Positions 26,244 to 34,974 of a DNA stretch of 64,000 nt are shown piece by piece. Location: contig NZ_MRDL01000015.1 of the NCBI RefSeq assembly GCF_002008365.1, positions 310,001 through 374,000 on the forward strand, in the 5' to 3' direction. The position numbers and the translations under genes are program-made. Below the pieces are notes generated by a model. That model saw only the letters and a list, made by a program, of their open reading frames with translations. It was not told the DNA's origin and did not search any database. The number at the start of each line of letters is the position of its first letter. Position 1 is the stretch's first letter. This stretch comes from Rhizobium leguminosarum bv. viciae USDA 2370. Lineage in GTDB: Bacteria > Pseudomonadota > Alphaproteobacteria > Rhizobiales > Rhizobiaceae.

Positions 26244-26816
26244 ATGGCGAAGCATGAGGGTCAGATTGTTATCAAGAAATACGCCAATCGCCGCCTATAC
26301 AACACGGGCACCAGCACTTACGTGACGCTGGAAGACCTGGCGGAGATGGTGAAGAAGGGCGAAGAATTTACCGTACAAGATGCAAAAAGCGGAGATGACA
26401 TCACCCATTCGGTGCTGACCCAGATCATCTTCGAACAGGAATCAAAGACCGGAAACACACTGCTCCCCATCTCCTTCCTGCGCCAGCTCATCACCTATTA
26501 CGGCGACCAGATGCAGATGGTCGTGCCGAGCTTTCTCGAACATTCGATGCGCTCCTTCACCGAACAACAAGCCCAGATGCGCGAGCAGGTGACCCGCGCT
26601 TTCGGCGAAACGCCGCTCGGCAAGAACCTGCAGTTGCCGATGCAGATGGTCGAGGACCATGTTCGCCGCAACACCGAGCTGTTTCAGCAGGCGATGCAGA
26701 TGTTCTCGCCCTTCATGACGCCGCCTGCCAAGGAAAGCCGCAAGGCCGAGGCCAAGGATATCGACGAGCTGAAGGAACAGCTCCGCGCCCTTCAGAACAA
26801 GCTCGACAACCTATAG
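26244..26816 (+). CDS. phaR: Polyhydroxyalkanoate synthesis regulator PhaR (AniA)
   Basis: 190 residues. The N-terminal DNA-binding module (residues about 9-70) has IKKYANRRLYNTGTSTYVTL and EFTVQDAKSGDDITHSVL, the PHB_acc_N signature; the adjacent PHB accumulation domain includes QIIFEQESKTGNTLLP. The C-terminus is a charged helix likely to form coiled coil. In rhizobia this protein, also called AniA, represses phasins and links carbon storage to exopolysaccharide. It is divergent from phbA, so control of that operon is plausible. Its 3' end overlaps the convergent next gene by six bases. Confidence 0.92.
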   Translation: MAKHEGQIVIKKYANRRLYNTGTSTYVTLEDLAEMVKKGEEFTVQDAKSGDDITHSVLTQIIFEQESKTGNTLLPISFLRQLITYYGDQMQMVVPSFLEHSMRSFTEQQAQMREQVTRAFGETPLGKNLQLPMQMVEDHVRRNTELFQQAMQMFSPFMTPPAKESRKAEAKDIDELKEQLRALQNKLDNL

Positions 26817-27224
26817 TCCGATCGAGACATCCCGCCCGGCGCTTCGGATCGACACGGCAAAACCGCCGATGACATCGATCAGAGCGATCGTCATCAAAAT
26901 GAAGAATACCTGCGTCGCAGCATCCCGGACGAGCAAAAACTCGACCAGGAAGGCGATGAAGACCAGCATCGACAACATGTGGTTGACGAGATTGCCGGGA
27001 CCGGTTCTGGTCGCTTTGAGAATTTCGAAGAACAGCACGACAAGTGCGATGACGATGAAAAGATCGCCGAGCGCCATGCTCCAGATCGCGCCCGAGATCA
27101 TCGACAGCACGATGATATCATGCTGCAGTGCCGGAATGCCGCCATCGCCCATCAGGCCCAGCATCGCCAGATTGTAAAGAATAAACGGGATAATCATCAG
27201 GGGCATGGCGGCTATCATCGGCAA
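26811..27224 (-). CDS. Hypothetical integral membrane protein
   Basis: 137 residues with about four hydrophobic helices (AMPLMIIPFILYNLAMLGLM, GDLFIVIALVVLFFEIL, LSMLVFIAFLVEFLLV, VFFILMTIALIDVIGGFAV). No catalytic motif recognised; conserved-looking small rhizobial membrane protein. Start uncertain between 27224 and the ATG at 27206. Convergent with phaR, overlapping its last two codons. Confidence 0.7.
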   Translation of the reverse strand: MPMIAAMPLMIIPFILYNLAMLGLMGDGGIPALQHDIIVLSMISGAIWSMALGDLFIVIALVVLFFEILKATRTGPGNLVNHMLSMLVFIAFLVEFLLVRDAATQVFFILMTIALIDVIGGFAVSIRSAGRDVSIGL

Positions 27225-27232
27225 TCTCCCAG

Positions 27233-27282
27233 CGCATCATGCTTTCCGAAAATCGGATGCGATTTTCGGAAAGCATGATGCG
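27233..27282. repeat. Perfect 23-bp inverted repeat
   Basis: Arms of 23 bases (27233-27255 and 27260-27282) beginning CGCATCATGCTTTCCGAAAA, loop GATG, no mismatches. A second smaller hairpin, GCGCGTCTgaaaAGACGCGC, follows near 27310. They form a compound intergenic repeat upstream of the membrane protein gene, between it and rpmF. Confidence 0.85.
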
Positions 27283-27411
27283 TAGCTTCAAAGTGCTACA
27301 GCGTCCTTTGCGCGTCTGAAAAGACGCGCGGCACAGTAGCGCGCAAGAAGAATACTGCCGCAAACCGTTGTCTAACTGCAAGTCATTGCAAATATTATAT
27401 TGTCGAAATGC

Positions 27412-27436
27412 AAAAGGCCGGCATGACGCCGGCCTT
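27412..27436 (-). terminator. Intrinsic terminator of rpmF
   Basis: AAGGCCGGC pairs with GCCGGCCTT around ATGAC, followed on the minus strand by TTTGCATTT, 33 bases after the rpmF stop. Confidence 0.78.
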
Positions 27437-27468
27437 GAAACTTCGATCGGACAAGCCGGATCGGGAAA

Positions 27469-27654
27469 TTATGCGCTTTCCTTCGGCGTCAGGACCTGGC
27501 GGCCGCGATACATGCCGGTCTTCAGGTCGATATGATGCGGGCGGCGCAGTTCGCCGGAATTCTTGTCTTCGACGTAGGTCGGAGCCTTCAGTGCGTCTGC
27601 CGAACGGCGCATACCGCGCTTGGACGGGCTTGTTTTTCTCTTCGGTACAGCCAT
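27469..27654 (-). CDS. rpmF: 50S ribosomal protein L32
   Basis: 61 residues from the ATG at 27654 ([20 protein letters not shown]), the universal L32 start. The C-terminal half [19 protein letters not shown] matches alphaproteobacterial L32, which lacks the zinc-binding Cys of some lineages. Component of the large subunit. Single gene with its own terminator, in the order phaR-rpmF-mtgA typical of Rhizobiaceae. Confidence 0.95.
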
Positions 27655-27809
27655 TTCACTTACTCCACTTGCGGGCAAAACATTCCCACGGCCAGACTGG
27701 CGGCCGAAACGGACATGTCGCGATTTCGGAATTTGGCGCGCTTATACATGCAAGGGGTGGCCTTGACCAGTCCCCATACGTATTTTTTGCGAAGCCGATG
27801 ATTCCAGGC

Positions 27810-28456
27810 TCAGACTTCGTCTTCCGGCACGATCCAAGGCTCGGCGCGGGCCGCCTCTTCCCATTTCCGCCAGGCCGGATGCGCCTTCATGGTCTCCATA
27901 TAGGCCAGGATATCGTTTCGGCTGACGAGATCGTAGATGTCGAACCGGTTGACGACAGGCGCAAACATCGCATCCGCCCCGCTGAACGCGCCAAACAGAA
28001 ATGGTCCGCCGGATTGCTGCAGCAGGTCGCGCCAGATCGTCTCGATGCGGCTGATATCGGCGTCGACACCATCCGGCAGCGCGATCTTGCCCTTCGGCCG
28101 GCGGATATTCATCGGGCAGGCGCTACGCAGCGCCCGGAAGCTCGAGAGCATTTCCATCGAAACCGAACGGGCGAGCGCCCGCTCGGCACGATCCCTCGGC
28201 AGAAGGCCAGCGTCCGGATAAAGCTCGGCGACATACTCGATGATCGCCAGCGATTCCCAGATCTTCAATGCGCCGTGCTGCAGGATCGGCACCCGCCCGG
28301 TCGGCGAAATCGCCTTGATATTGGGATTGCCACCAGGATAGTCGAAGGGGATCAGGACTTCCTCGAAATCGACGCCGGCGCCGTCAGCGCCATCCAGGGC
28401 CGGAACGACCAGGAAGAGTAGTTCTTGTTGGCAATGTACAGCGTCGGTTTATCCAT
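27810..28456 (-). pseudogene. Glutathione S-transferase family protein, frameshifted
   Basis: Translation from the ATG at 28456 begins MDKPTLYIANKNYSSWSFRP, a GST N-terminal thioredoxin fold, and is in frame to about WMALT. Homology then jumps frame: the second frame supplies DFEEVLIPFDYPGG, RVPILQHGALKIWESLAIIEY and the helical C-domain to the stop at 27810. The gap is explained by one missing base near 28381 (ACGGCGCC where ACGGGCGCC would keep frame); with it restored the gene is 216 codons, normal for the family. The fragment from a GTG at 28292 alone lacks the glutathione site. Could be a true pseudogene or a sequencing error. Confidence 0.8.
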
Positions 28457-28469
28457 GGGCCTCTCCCGT

Positions 28470-29192
28470 TCAGGCTTCGAAATCGAAAATCAGCAATTCG
28501 TGGAAATGGTTCATATCCTCGAACACGCAGAATGCCGGCGGGGTCAGCTCGAGAACAGGGGCCTTGCGGCGGATATCGTCGGCCACCTCATCGAGCATCG
28601 CCTGCCAGCGCGGCAAGGCTTCATCCTCCAGCCGTTCGATCGCATAGGCAAAGGTCATGTGGAACTTGTATTCCTCATGGCTCGGCTGGCGATAGCCCAG
28701 AAGATCAGCCAGCGCATTGCGCCAGGCGCGCATGACCCTGCGGTCGTTCTCCGTCGCCCCGTCGACGAGCAGGCCCGATGGGCGAGCGTCGACGATGGCG
28801 ACCTTGAAGGGATCGAACATCGAGAAACCTTCGAGCCTGGCCGCCATCAGCGCGGTCATGTCTTCGATCGGCGTATCGAGTGGGAGGTCGCCCGGCCAGG
28901 AATCCTGCCGGCGCCTGGTCTCGATGACACCTTCGAAAAGCGTCATGTGAATGCTTGATATCGGCGTGAAGAGGAACTGCGGGGCCTCGGGCATCGCCAG
29001 ATATTTCTCACGCGCCTCGATCAGCGCCGTCTGCGTCTGCGAGCCCTTCTCGAGATGGCAGACGATGGTGTTGCCGGCTTCCGGCAGAAAGCCGCCGACC
29101 TTGCGATAGCGGCTGCCGAGATGGACGGGCGGGGTCGGATTATGCCTCTTCGAATAAAGGAGGAGTTCGGGCGAAAACGTCGTGGTGGTCAT
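28470..29192 (-). CDS. 2H-phosphoesterase-like protein (DUF1868)
   Basis: 240 residues from the ATG at 29192 (MTTTTFSPELLLYSKRHN). Two HxT motifs, SIHMTLFEG near residue 83 and KFHMTFAYAI near 174, mark the 2H phosphoesterase fold also found in LigT and cyclic phosphodiesterases. Intervening sequence matches DUF1868. The likely substrate is a cyclic or 2'-5' phosphodiester of RNA or nucleotide type, but none is proven. It lies 13 bases upstream of the broken GST gene, so they probably shared a transcript. Confidence 0.75.
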   Translation of the reverse strand: MTTTTFSPELLLYSKRHNPTPPVHLGSRYRKVGGFLPEAGNTIVCHLEKGSQTQTALIEAREKYLAMPEAPQFLFTPISSIHMTLFEGVIETRRRQDSWPGDLPLDTPIEDMTALMAARLEGFSMFDPFKVAIVDARPSGLLVDGATENDRRVMRAWRNALADLLGYRQPSHEEYKFHMTFAYAIERLEDEALPRWQAMLDEVADDIRRKAPVLELTPPAFCVFEDMNHFHELLIFDFEA

Positions 29193-29271
29193 GGGCGACT
29201 CGGGGGCTCTGGTTGGACTGCATTCGCCCATATGGCAGAACCAAGAATGTCAGATGACACTTGCCGCTTAT

Positions 29272-29321
29272 AGAGCATGATGCCGAAAAGTGTGAGCGGT
29301 TTTCGGACGACATCCTGCTCT
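29272..29321 (+). repeat. Palindromic repeat AGAGCATGATGCC...CTGCTCT
   Basis: A 50-base unit with the AAAAGTGTGAGCGGTTTT core. It differs from the copy at 40668-40717 by about one base. It sits between the mtgA stop and the DUF1868 promoter region. Confidence 0.85.
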
Positions 29322-29338
29322 AACGACAAGTTCTGATG

Positions 29339-30040
29339 TCAATCATAGATGCACCTGATGTAGTCGCCTGAACCTTGTGCGCGTCTCTCGATGACGCCGG
29401 CCAGCCGGCGAAGGCCTCGTCCAGGCTTGCCGGCATTGCGGTCGATCGGGTTCGGCAGCGAGACGGCAAGCAGTGATGCCTGGCGCCGCGTCAGCTTCGA
29501 GGCCGGCACCTTGAAATGATGCTGGGCCGCGGCCTCGATGCCGTAGATGCCGGGACCCCATTCAGCAATGTTGAGATAGATTTCCATCAACCGCCGTTTC
29601 GACAGGACGAAATCCGTGGTCACCGCGAGCGGAAGTTCCAGCGCTTTGCGCACGAAGGAGCGGCTGTTCCAGAGGAAGAGGTTCTTCGCCGTCTGCATCG
29701 GAATGGTACTGCCGCCGCGTGTCGCCTGACCTTTCAGCGTATCCTCGACCAGCATGCGCATTTCCGCCCAGTCGACGCCACCGTGAAAGCAATATTGCCC
29801 GTCCTCCGACATCATCACCGACTGCACCACAACCGGGGCGATGTCATCAAGAGACACCCATTGCCTGTCGTAACCACGCAGCAGCACGAGATCGCGCAGC
29901 ATCAGCGTCGAGACGGGGTGAATGAAGGGCAGCAGATAGAAAAAGATCAGTGCATAGGGAAGGATCAGCAAGATCAGCACGGCAAGAACAATGCGTTTCA
30001 ACACACGCCGGTCTTCGAACCATCGCCGACGAGCCGGCAT
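29339..30040 (-). CDS. mtgA: Monofunctional peptidoglycan glycosyltransferase
   Basis: 233 residues from the ATG at 30040, preceded by GAGAGAGGA; an earlier ATG at 30112 is possible. One N-terminal membrane anchor ([20 protein letters not shown]) is followed by a GT51 domain: catalytic Glu in [13 protein letters not shown] near residue 92, [17 protein letters not shown] near 127, and [17 protein letters not shown] near 165. It polymerises glycan strands from lipid II in the periplasm and lacks a transpeptidase domain. It diverges from ispA. Confidence 0.93.
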   Translation of the reverse strand: MPARRRWFEDRRVLKRIVLAVLILLILPYALIFFYLLPFIHPVSTLMLRDLVLLRGYDRQWVSLDDIAPVVVQSVMMSEDGQYCFHGGVDWAEMRMLVEDTLKGQATRGGSTIPMQTAKNLFLWNSRSFVRKALELPLAVTTDFVLSKRRLMEIYLNIAEWGPGIYGIEAAAQHHFKVPASKLTRRQASLLAVSLPNPIDRNAGKPGRGLRRLAGVIERRAQGSGDYIRCIYD

Positions 30041-30212
30041 GTCGACGCTGTCCTCTCTCTCTGGCGCTATATCCAATGTCCCCAAGTCCGATTTCGCTCC
30101 TGTCGTTCTCATAACGCCTGTGCAGAGCTTATGCCAGAGTGCGTGGCGAATCTTGCTGCCGCCATCGACAATTCCGTTGCAAGCCCGTGGGCGCTCATGC
30201 CAAACAGCGCCC

Positions 30213-31127
30213 ATGGACGCGAACCGGGACACTTTCGAGACGAGGCTGAAGAACAACGCCCACGAGATCGAGGCGCTGCTCGACCTATTGCTCTCGCCGA
30301 GCAGCCTTTCCGATGAAATCGCCAGGCCCGAGACGCTGCGCGATGCCATGCATTATGCCGTGCTGAACGGCGGCAAGCGGCTGCGCCCGTTTCTCGTCGT
30401 CGAAAGTGCAGCCCTTCTCGGCGGCGACGCAGAGGCGGCACTTCGCGTCGGCGCCGCCCTTGAATGCGTTCACTGCTATTCCCTCGTGCATGACGACCTG
30501 CCGGCCATGGACGATGACGACCTGCGCCGCGGCAAACCGACGGTACACATCAAGTTCGACGAAGCGACGGCAATCCTCGCAGGCGACAGCCTGCTGACCT
30601 ACGCCTTCGACATCATCGCTGCGCCGGAAACGACCCTTCCCGATACCAGCAAGGCATCGCTGGTGCTGGCCCTTGCCCGCGCAGCCGGTCTCGGCGGCAT
30701 GGCCGGCGGCCAGGCGCTCGATCTCGCGGCAGAAAAGCAGGCCCCCGACGAAGCCGGCATCATCCGCCTGCAGGCGATGAAAACCGGTGCGCTGATCCGC
30801 TTCGCCTGTGAAGCCGGCGCCGTCATCTCGGCAAGCCCGCCGGAAGATCGCCGCCGCCTGCGCGCCTTCGGCGAAAAGATCGGTCTTGCCTTCCAGCTTG
30901 CAGACGACATTCTCGACCTGACCTCGGACACCGCGACCATGGGCAAGGCAACCGGCAAGGATGCGGCCCGCGGCAAGGGAACACTTGTAGCTCTTCGCGG
31001 CATGGAATGGGCCGAAGCCCAGCTCCGTGAGCATGTCCGCGATGCCGAGGCGCTGCTTGCCCCCTACGGCCCTCGCGCCTCGATCCTCACCGCCGCGGCG
31101 CATTTCATCGCCGACCGGAAGAGCTGA
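30213..31127 (+). CDS. ispA: Polyprenyl (farnesyl) diphosphate synthase
   Basis: 304 residues from the ATG at 30213 ([20 protein letters not shown]). The first Asp-rich motif is [20 protein letters not shown] near residue 93 and the second is [15 protein letters not shown] near 228. [12 protein letters not shown] near 53 binds diphosphate. It condenses isopentenyl diphosphate units, most likely to farnesyl diphosphate, feeding undecaprenyl and hopanoid routes. The neighbouring mtgA uses an undecaprenyl-linked substrate. A GC hairpin at 31132-31157 follows and may terminate it. Confidence 0.92.
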   Translation: MDANRDTFETRLKNNAHEIEALLDLLLSPSSLSDEIARPETLRDAMHYAVLNGGKRLRPFLVVESAALLGGDAEAALRVGAALECVHCYSLVHDDLPAMDDDDLRRGKPTVHIKFDEATAILAGDSLLTYAFDIIAAPETTLPDTSKASLVLALARAAGLGGMAGGQALDLAAEKQAPDEAGIIRLQAMKTGALIRFACEAGAVISASPPEDRRRLRAFGEKIGLAFQLADDILDLTSDTATMGKATGKDAARGKGTLVALRGMEWAEAQLREHVRDAEALLAPYGPRASILTAAAHFIADRKS

Positions 31128-31193
31128 CATCCCCAGGCCCGCCTCCGGCGTTGGGGAGCTTTGACTGTTCCCCGACGCCGATGATCCGATCGT

Positions 31194-31628
31194 TCAGGCG
31201 CCGGCTAAAACAGGCGCCTGAACCGCAGCGGTTCGCCGCCCCAGGATCGCAACGATCATCAGACCGCCGACGACGCTCAGATGCTCGATCGCAAACAGCA
31301 TCTCGAGAAAGGCGGCTTGGCCGCTCATCGACCAGAAGGCGTGCGCGATCGGGATCGTCAGCACGGTAAAGACGCCGAGAGCGCCCGCCCCGAGCCAGAT
31401 ATGCCGACCGGAGATGACAAGGGCGGAGCCGGCTAGCTGCACGAATATGACGGCAATCGCAGTCGGCGCAGCAGGCGCAAGGCCGTAGTGCTCCATCTCT
31501 GCGATCGCGGTCGGGAAGTCGAAGAGCTTCGCAAGCCCGCTCGACCAGAAGACCAGCGTCAGCAGAATGCGGGCAAAGATCCGAAAGCTGCTCGATGCCA
31601 GCAGGCGATCGACATGATGCATTCTCAT
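31194..31628 (-). CDS. DoxX-family membrane protein
   Basis: 144 residues from the ATG at 31628, which has GAGGAA upstream. Four hydrophobic helices and the N-terminal pattern RILLTLVFWSSGLAKLFDF are typical of DoxX/DoxD-like quinone-linked or redox membrane proteins. Downstream of a cupin gene on the same strand, in a unit divergent from a TetR regulator, which suggests inducible expression with the cupin. Function not defined. Confidence 0.82.
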   Translation of the reverse strand: MRMHHVDRLLASSSFRIFARILLTLVFWSSGLAKLFDFPTAIAEMEHYGLAPAAPTAIAVIFVQLAGSALVISGRHIWLGAGALGVFTVLTIPIAHAFWSMSGQAAFLEMLFAIEHLSVVGGLMIVAILGRRTAAVQAPVLAGA

Positions 31629-31696
31629 TGTTGATTCCTCGATAGTCGAAAGGATTGGGATCGGCGTCGCAGCGCTTGCTCCCCGGGGCCGCGGGC

Positions 31697-32185
31697 TCAC
31701 GCCTGCGGCGGCGGCGGAATGTCGATGCCGAAACGGGCGGCCGTCGCGACGATCTTCTGAACGTCGGGCGCGCTCATCGGCGGAAAGGCTGTCGTGCCGG
31801 GTGCGACCGGCTCGCCGATCGCCATGAAGAACTCCTCATGCAGATCGCCGGGGAAATTGATCAAAAGCAGCCTCGAGGGCGTCTCGGCAATATTCCGGAA
31901 GGAATGCAGCGTGCCCGGAGAGACGTGGACGAAATCGCCGGGGCCGCAATGCTTGGTCTCGTCGCCGACGACGATCTCGTAACGGCCTTCGAGGATGAGA
32001 AAGGCTTCCTGATCCGTCTGCGTGTGCGGCGGCGGGCCGGCGTTCGGAGCCGTATAGGCTTCGATGACGGTGAAGCTGCCTTTGGTATCCGCGTAGCGGG
32101 CACGAAAGGTGAGGATATTGCCAAGAAAATGGACGGTCATCGGCGCAGCGGCGTCGGACCGGCCGGAAAGGGGAGCGGAATTCAT
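31697..32185 (-). CDS. Cupin-domain protein
   Basis: 162 residues with a single cupin barrel. Motif 1 is PPPHTQTDQEAFLILEGRYE near residue 52 and motif 2 is PGDFVHVSPGTLHSFRN near 82; His and Glu positions for a metal are present. Such small cupins include dioxygenases and quercetinase-like proteins; the substrate cannot be assigned. First gene of a unit with the DoxX gene, 71 bases from the divergent TetR start. An internal ATG at 32140 is a less likely start. Confidence 0.82.
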   Translation of the reverse strand: MNSAPLSGRSDAAAPMTVHFLGNILTFRARYADTKGSFTVIEAYTAPNAGPPPHTQTDQEAFLILEGRYEIVVGDETKHCGPGDFVHVSPGTLHSFRNIAETPSRLLLINFPGDLHEEFFMAIGEPVAPGTTAFPPMSAPDVQKIVATAARFGIDIPPPPQA

Positions 32186-32226
32186 CGACTTGTGCCTTGA
32201 TTTGATTGTGATACACTAAACTCTTA

Positions 32227-32244
32227 ATGAGACATAAATCTCAT
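32227..32244. promoter_or_regulatory. Candidate TetR operator
   Basis: ATGAGA-cataaa-TCTCAT, a perfect inverted repeat in the 71-base divergent gap between cupin and tetR, 13 bases before the tetR start. Its position suits autorepression and control of the cupin unit. Confidence 0.6.
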
Positions 32245-32256
32245 AACGAGGCATGA

Positions 32257-32856
32257 ATGGACAGTCAAGAAAAAAGATTCGAGAGGGTCAATCAAAAGCG
32301 TCGCACGCGTGTCGAGTTGCTGCGTGCCGCGCGCGAGATCATAGAGAAAGGCGGCCACCCCTCGGTCGCCGAAGTGGCCGATCTCGCTGGCATTTCGCGC
32401 GCGACGGCCTACCGATATTTCTCGACGCCGGATGAAATCATCCGCGAGGCGGTCCTCGATGGCGTTGCGGATGTGATCAAGATCCCGCCAGCGCGGAACG
32501 ACATGGGCGATGCGGAGGTCGGCCATCGGCTCGACGACCTGGTTTCGCAGATCTTCAAGATGGTCATCGACAATGAGGGCGTCTTTCGCGCGCTTCTCGG
32601 CAGCTCGGCTGTCGGCCAGGCGCAGGTCCGCCGCGGTGGCCGCCGCATCGCGTGGCTGAAAGAGGCGATGTCACCGCTGCAGGCAACCATGCCGCCGAAG
32701 AATTTTCAGCGCCTCGTCCACGCACTGTCGCTGGCGGTTGGCATAGAGGCACTGCTGGTGATGCGTGACATCTGCGAGCTGGAGCCCAAGGAAGCGGAGA
32801 AGGTTCTGCGCTGGACCGCAAAGACCTTGCTTGCCGGCGCCATGGCCGAAAGCTGA
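32257..32856 (+). CDS. TetR-family transcriptional regulator
   Basis: 199 residues. The DNA-binding helix-turn-helix spans about residues 14-60 with [20 protein letters not shown] and [20 protein letters not shown]. The rest is a helical ligand-binding domain of unknown specificity. Divergent from the cupin-DoxX pair, with an operator-like palindrome between, so it probably represses them. The preceding CGAGG supports the start. Confidence 0.88.
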   Translation: MDSQEKRFERVNQKRRTRVELLRAAREIIEKGGHPSVAEVADLAGISRATAYRYFSTPDEIIREAVLDGVADVIKIPPARNDMGDAEVGHRLDDLVSQIFKMVIDNEGVFRALLGSSAVGQAQVRRGGRRIAWLKEAMSPLQATMPPKNFQRLVHALSLAVGIEALLVMRDICELEPKEAEKVLRWTAKTLLAGAMAES

Positions 32857-32873
32857 GGAAATCGGTGGGCTGC

Positions 32874-33618
32874 TCAGGCCGCCAGCATGTCCTTGAGAGC
32901 GGAAATCAGGCGCGCACTCCTCGTCCGCGCCGATGCTGATGCGCAGGAAATCCGAAATACGTGGCTTGGCGAAATGCCGGACGAGAATGTTCCGCTCCCG
33001 CAAGCCGGCTTGAAGCGCTACACCCGATTGTCTCTCGTGCCTGGCAAAAACGAAATTGGCCTGGGACGGCAGGACCTAGAAGTTCAGCGTTTCGAGTTCG
33101 GAGACGAGGCTTTCCCGGCTGGCGATGATTTTCCTCCGGCATGTCTGGAACCACGCCTCATCCTTGATCGCCGCCGTCGCGGCGAGCTGCGCCAGACGAT
33201 CGAGCGGATAGGAATTGAAACTGTCCTTGACCCGCTCCAGCGCCTCGATCAGCGGCCGCTGTCCCGGCGCGAAGTCGATGCGCAGACCTGCAAGCGAACG
33301 GGATTTCGACAGGGTCTGAATGACAAGCAGATTGGGATGCGTGGATATCAGCGGGATGGCGCTTTCACCGCCGAAATCGATATAGGCCTCGTCCATGACG
33401 ACGACTGCATCCGGATGGGCGGCAAGAAGTGCCTCGATGCCGGCAAACGGCAGGCCGATGCCGGTCGGCGCATTCGGATTGGGGATGATGATTGCGCCGC
33501 ATGGCCTGTCGTAATCCGCCAGCCGGACCTCGAACCTGTCGTCGACCGGCACCTCGATCGCCCCGACACAGTATAGCAGGCGCTGACGATTGGCGACCAG
33601 TACTGGCTCATCCGAACC
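32874..33618 (-). pseudogene. Histidinol-phosphate aminotransferase-like remnant
   Basis: Recognisable type-II aminotransferase pieces: IIIPNPNAPTG, VVVMDEAYIDFGG and the PLP-lysine segment LSKSRSLAGLRID (KS inside TLSKSRS). The open part (33552 to 33076) ends at TAG where Glu is expected ([19 protein letters not shown]). The frame continues with HERQSG and [20 protein letters not shown], then a two-base deletion near 32905 shifts the last dozen codons. The N-terminal third is missing: the copy starts with GSDEPVLV directly after the ispG stop. Truncation plus nonsense plus frameshift indicate a dead hisC paralogue. Confidence 0.85.
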
Positions 33619-33627
33619 TATGGGCGC

Positions 33628-34878
33628 TCATTCCGCCGCCGTCCGCTGGCCGAACCGTTTCTCGATATAGTCGACAACCAGCGCCTCGAAGTCGGCGGCG
33701 ATATTGGGACCGCGCAGCGTCAGCGCCTTCCGCCCGTCGATGAAGACCGGGGCCGCCGGCGTCTCGCCGGTGCCGGGAAGCGAAATGCCGATATCAGCAT
33801 GTTTGCTTTCGCCCGGCCCGTTGACGATGCAGCCCATGACGGCGACGTTCAGCGCCTCGACGCCAGGATATTTTTCGCGCCAGACCGGCATGTTCTTGCG
33901 GATGTCGTTCTGGATGTTCTGGGCAAGCTCCTGGAACACGGTCGACGTCGTGCGTCCGCACCCCGGACAGGCCGCAACGACGGGTATGAACTGGCGGAAG
34001 CCCATGACCTGCAGGATTTCCTGCGCCACCTGGACTTCGCGCGTGCGGTCGCCGTTCGGCTCGGGCGTCAACGATACGCGAATCGTATCGCCGATGCCCT
34101 GCTGCAGCACGAAGCCCATCGCCGCCGACGAGGCGACGATGCCCTTGGTGCCCATGCCGGCTTCGGTCAGGCCGAGATGCAGCGCATGATTGGAGCGTTC
34201 GGCGAGCATGGAATTGACGGCGATCAGGTCCTGCACCTGGCTGACCTTGGCCGACAGGATGATGCGGTTGCGCGGCAGGCCGATTTCTTCGGCAAGGGCT
34301 GCAGAAAGCAGCGCCGACTGCACGATCGCCTCGCGCGTCACCTGCCGGGCCGAAAGCGGCGATCCGGCTTCGGCATTCTGGTCCATCAGCGCGGTCAGCA
34401 GATCCTGGTCGAGCGAACCCCAATTCACGCCGATGCGCACCGGCTTGTCATAGCGGATCGCCATCTCGATGATCTCGGCGAACTGCTTGTCCTTCTTGTC
34501 CTTGAAGCCGACATTGCCGGGGTTGATGCGGTATTTCGCCAGCGCCGCGGCACAATCAGGATGATCGGCGAGCAGCTTGTGGCCGATATAATGGAAGTCG
34601 CCGATCAAGGGCACGTCCATGCCGAGGCGCAGCAGCCGCTCGCGGATCTTCGGCACGGCGGCCGCACTCTCGTCGCGGTCGACGGTGATACGCACCAATT
34701 CCGAGCCTGCGCGGAACAGAGCGGCGACCTGCGCGACGGTCGAATCGATATCGGCCGTATCGGTATTCGTCATGGATTGCACGACGACCGGCGCCCCGCC
34801 GCCAACGATGACACCGCCGACATCGACGGCAACGGAAGCGCGGCGCGGTTTCGGATCAAAATCGGCGGCTGAAGACAT
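33628..34878 (-). CDS. ispG: 4-hydroxy-3-methylbut-2-enyl diphosphate synthase
   Basis: 416 residues from the ATG at 34878; the TTG at 34893 is an unlikely start. N-terminal TIM barrel with [17 protein letters not shown] near residue 33, and C-terminal [4Fe-4S] domain with ACPGCGRTT near 303 and [18 protein letters not shown] near 348 carrying the three Cys and the Glu ligand. Reduces MEcPP in the non-mevalonate isoprenoid pathway, supplying the precursors used by ispA elsewhere in this window. Standard length for alphaproteobacterial GcpE. Confidence 0.95.
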   Translation of the reverse strand: MSSAADFDPKPRRASVAVDVGGVIVGGGAPVVVQSMTNTDTADIDSTVAQVAALFRAGSELVRITVDRDESAAAVPKIRERLLRLGMDVPLIGDFHYIGHKLLADHPDCAAALAKYRINPGNVGFKDKKDKQFAEIIEMAIRYDKPVRIGVNWGSLDQDLLTALMDQNAEAGSPLSARQVTREAIVQSALLSAALAEEIGLPRNRIILSAKVSQVQDLIAVNSMLAERSNHALHLGLTEAGMGTKGIVASSAAMGFVLQQGIGDTIRVSLTPEPNGDRTREVQVAQEILQVMGFRQFIPVVAACPGCGRTTSTVFQELAQNIQNDIRKNMPVWREKYPGVEALNVAVMGCIVNGPGESKHADIGISLPGTGETPAAPVFIDGRKALTLRGPNIAADFEALVVDYIEKRFGQRTAAE

Positions 34879-34974
34879 GAAGAGTTCTTGCACCCCTATA
34901 AACAGTGCTTTTCAGGTGGATCAAGGCCGGCTGCTTGTCAACCGCCCCTGATATCACTTTTGTTGGGAGGCGGC

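Noticed and set aside
27810..28292. Intact shorter GST from a GTG start
   Set aside because: The frame would lack the thioredoxin-like N-terminus with the glutathione site; that part exists just upstream in another frame.
30112..30349. N-terminal extension of mtgA
   Set aside because: The extension runs antisense into ispA; a start at 30040 with a good ribosome binding site gives the normal MtgA length.
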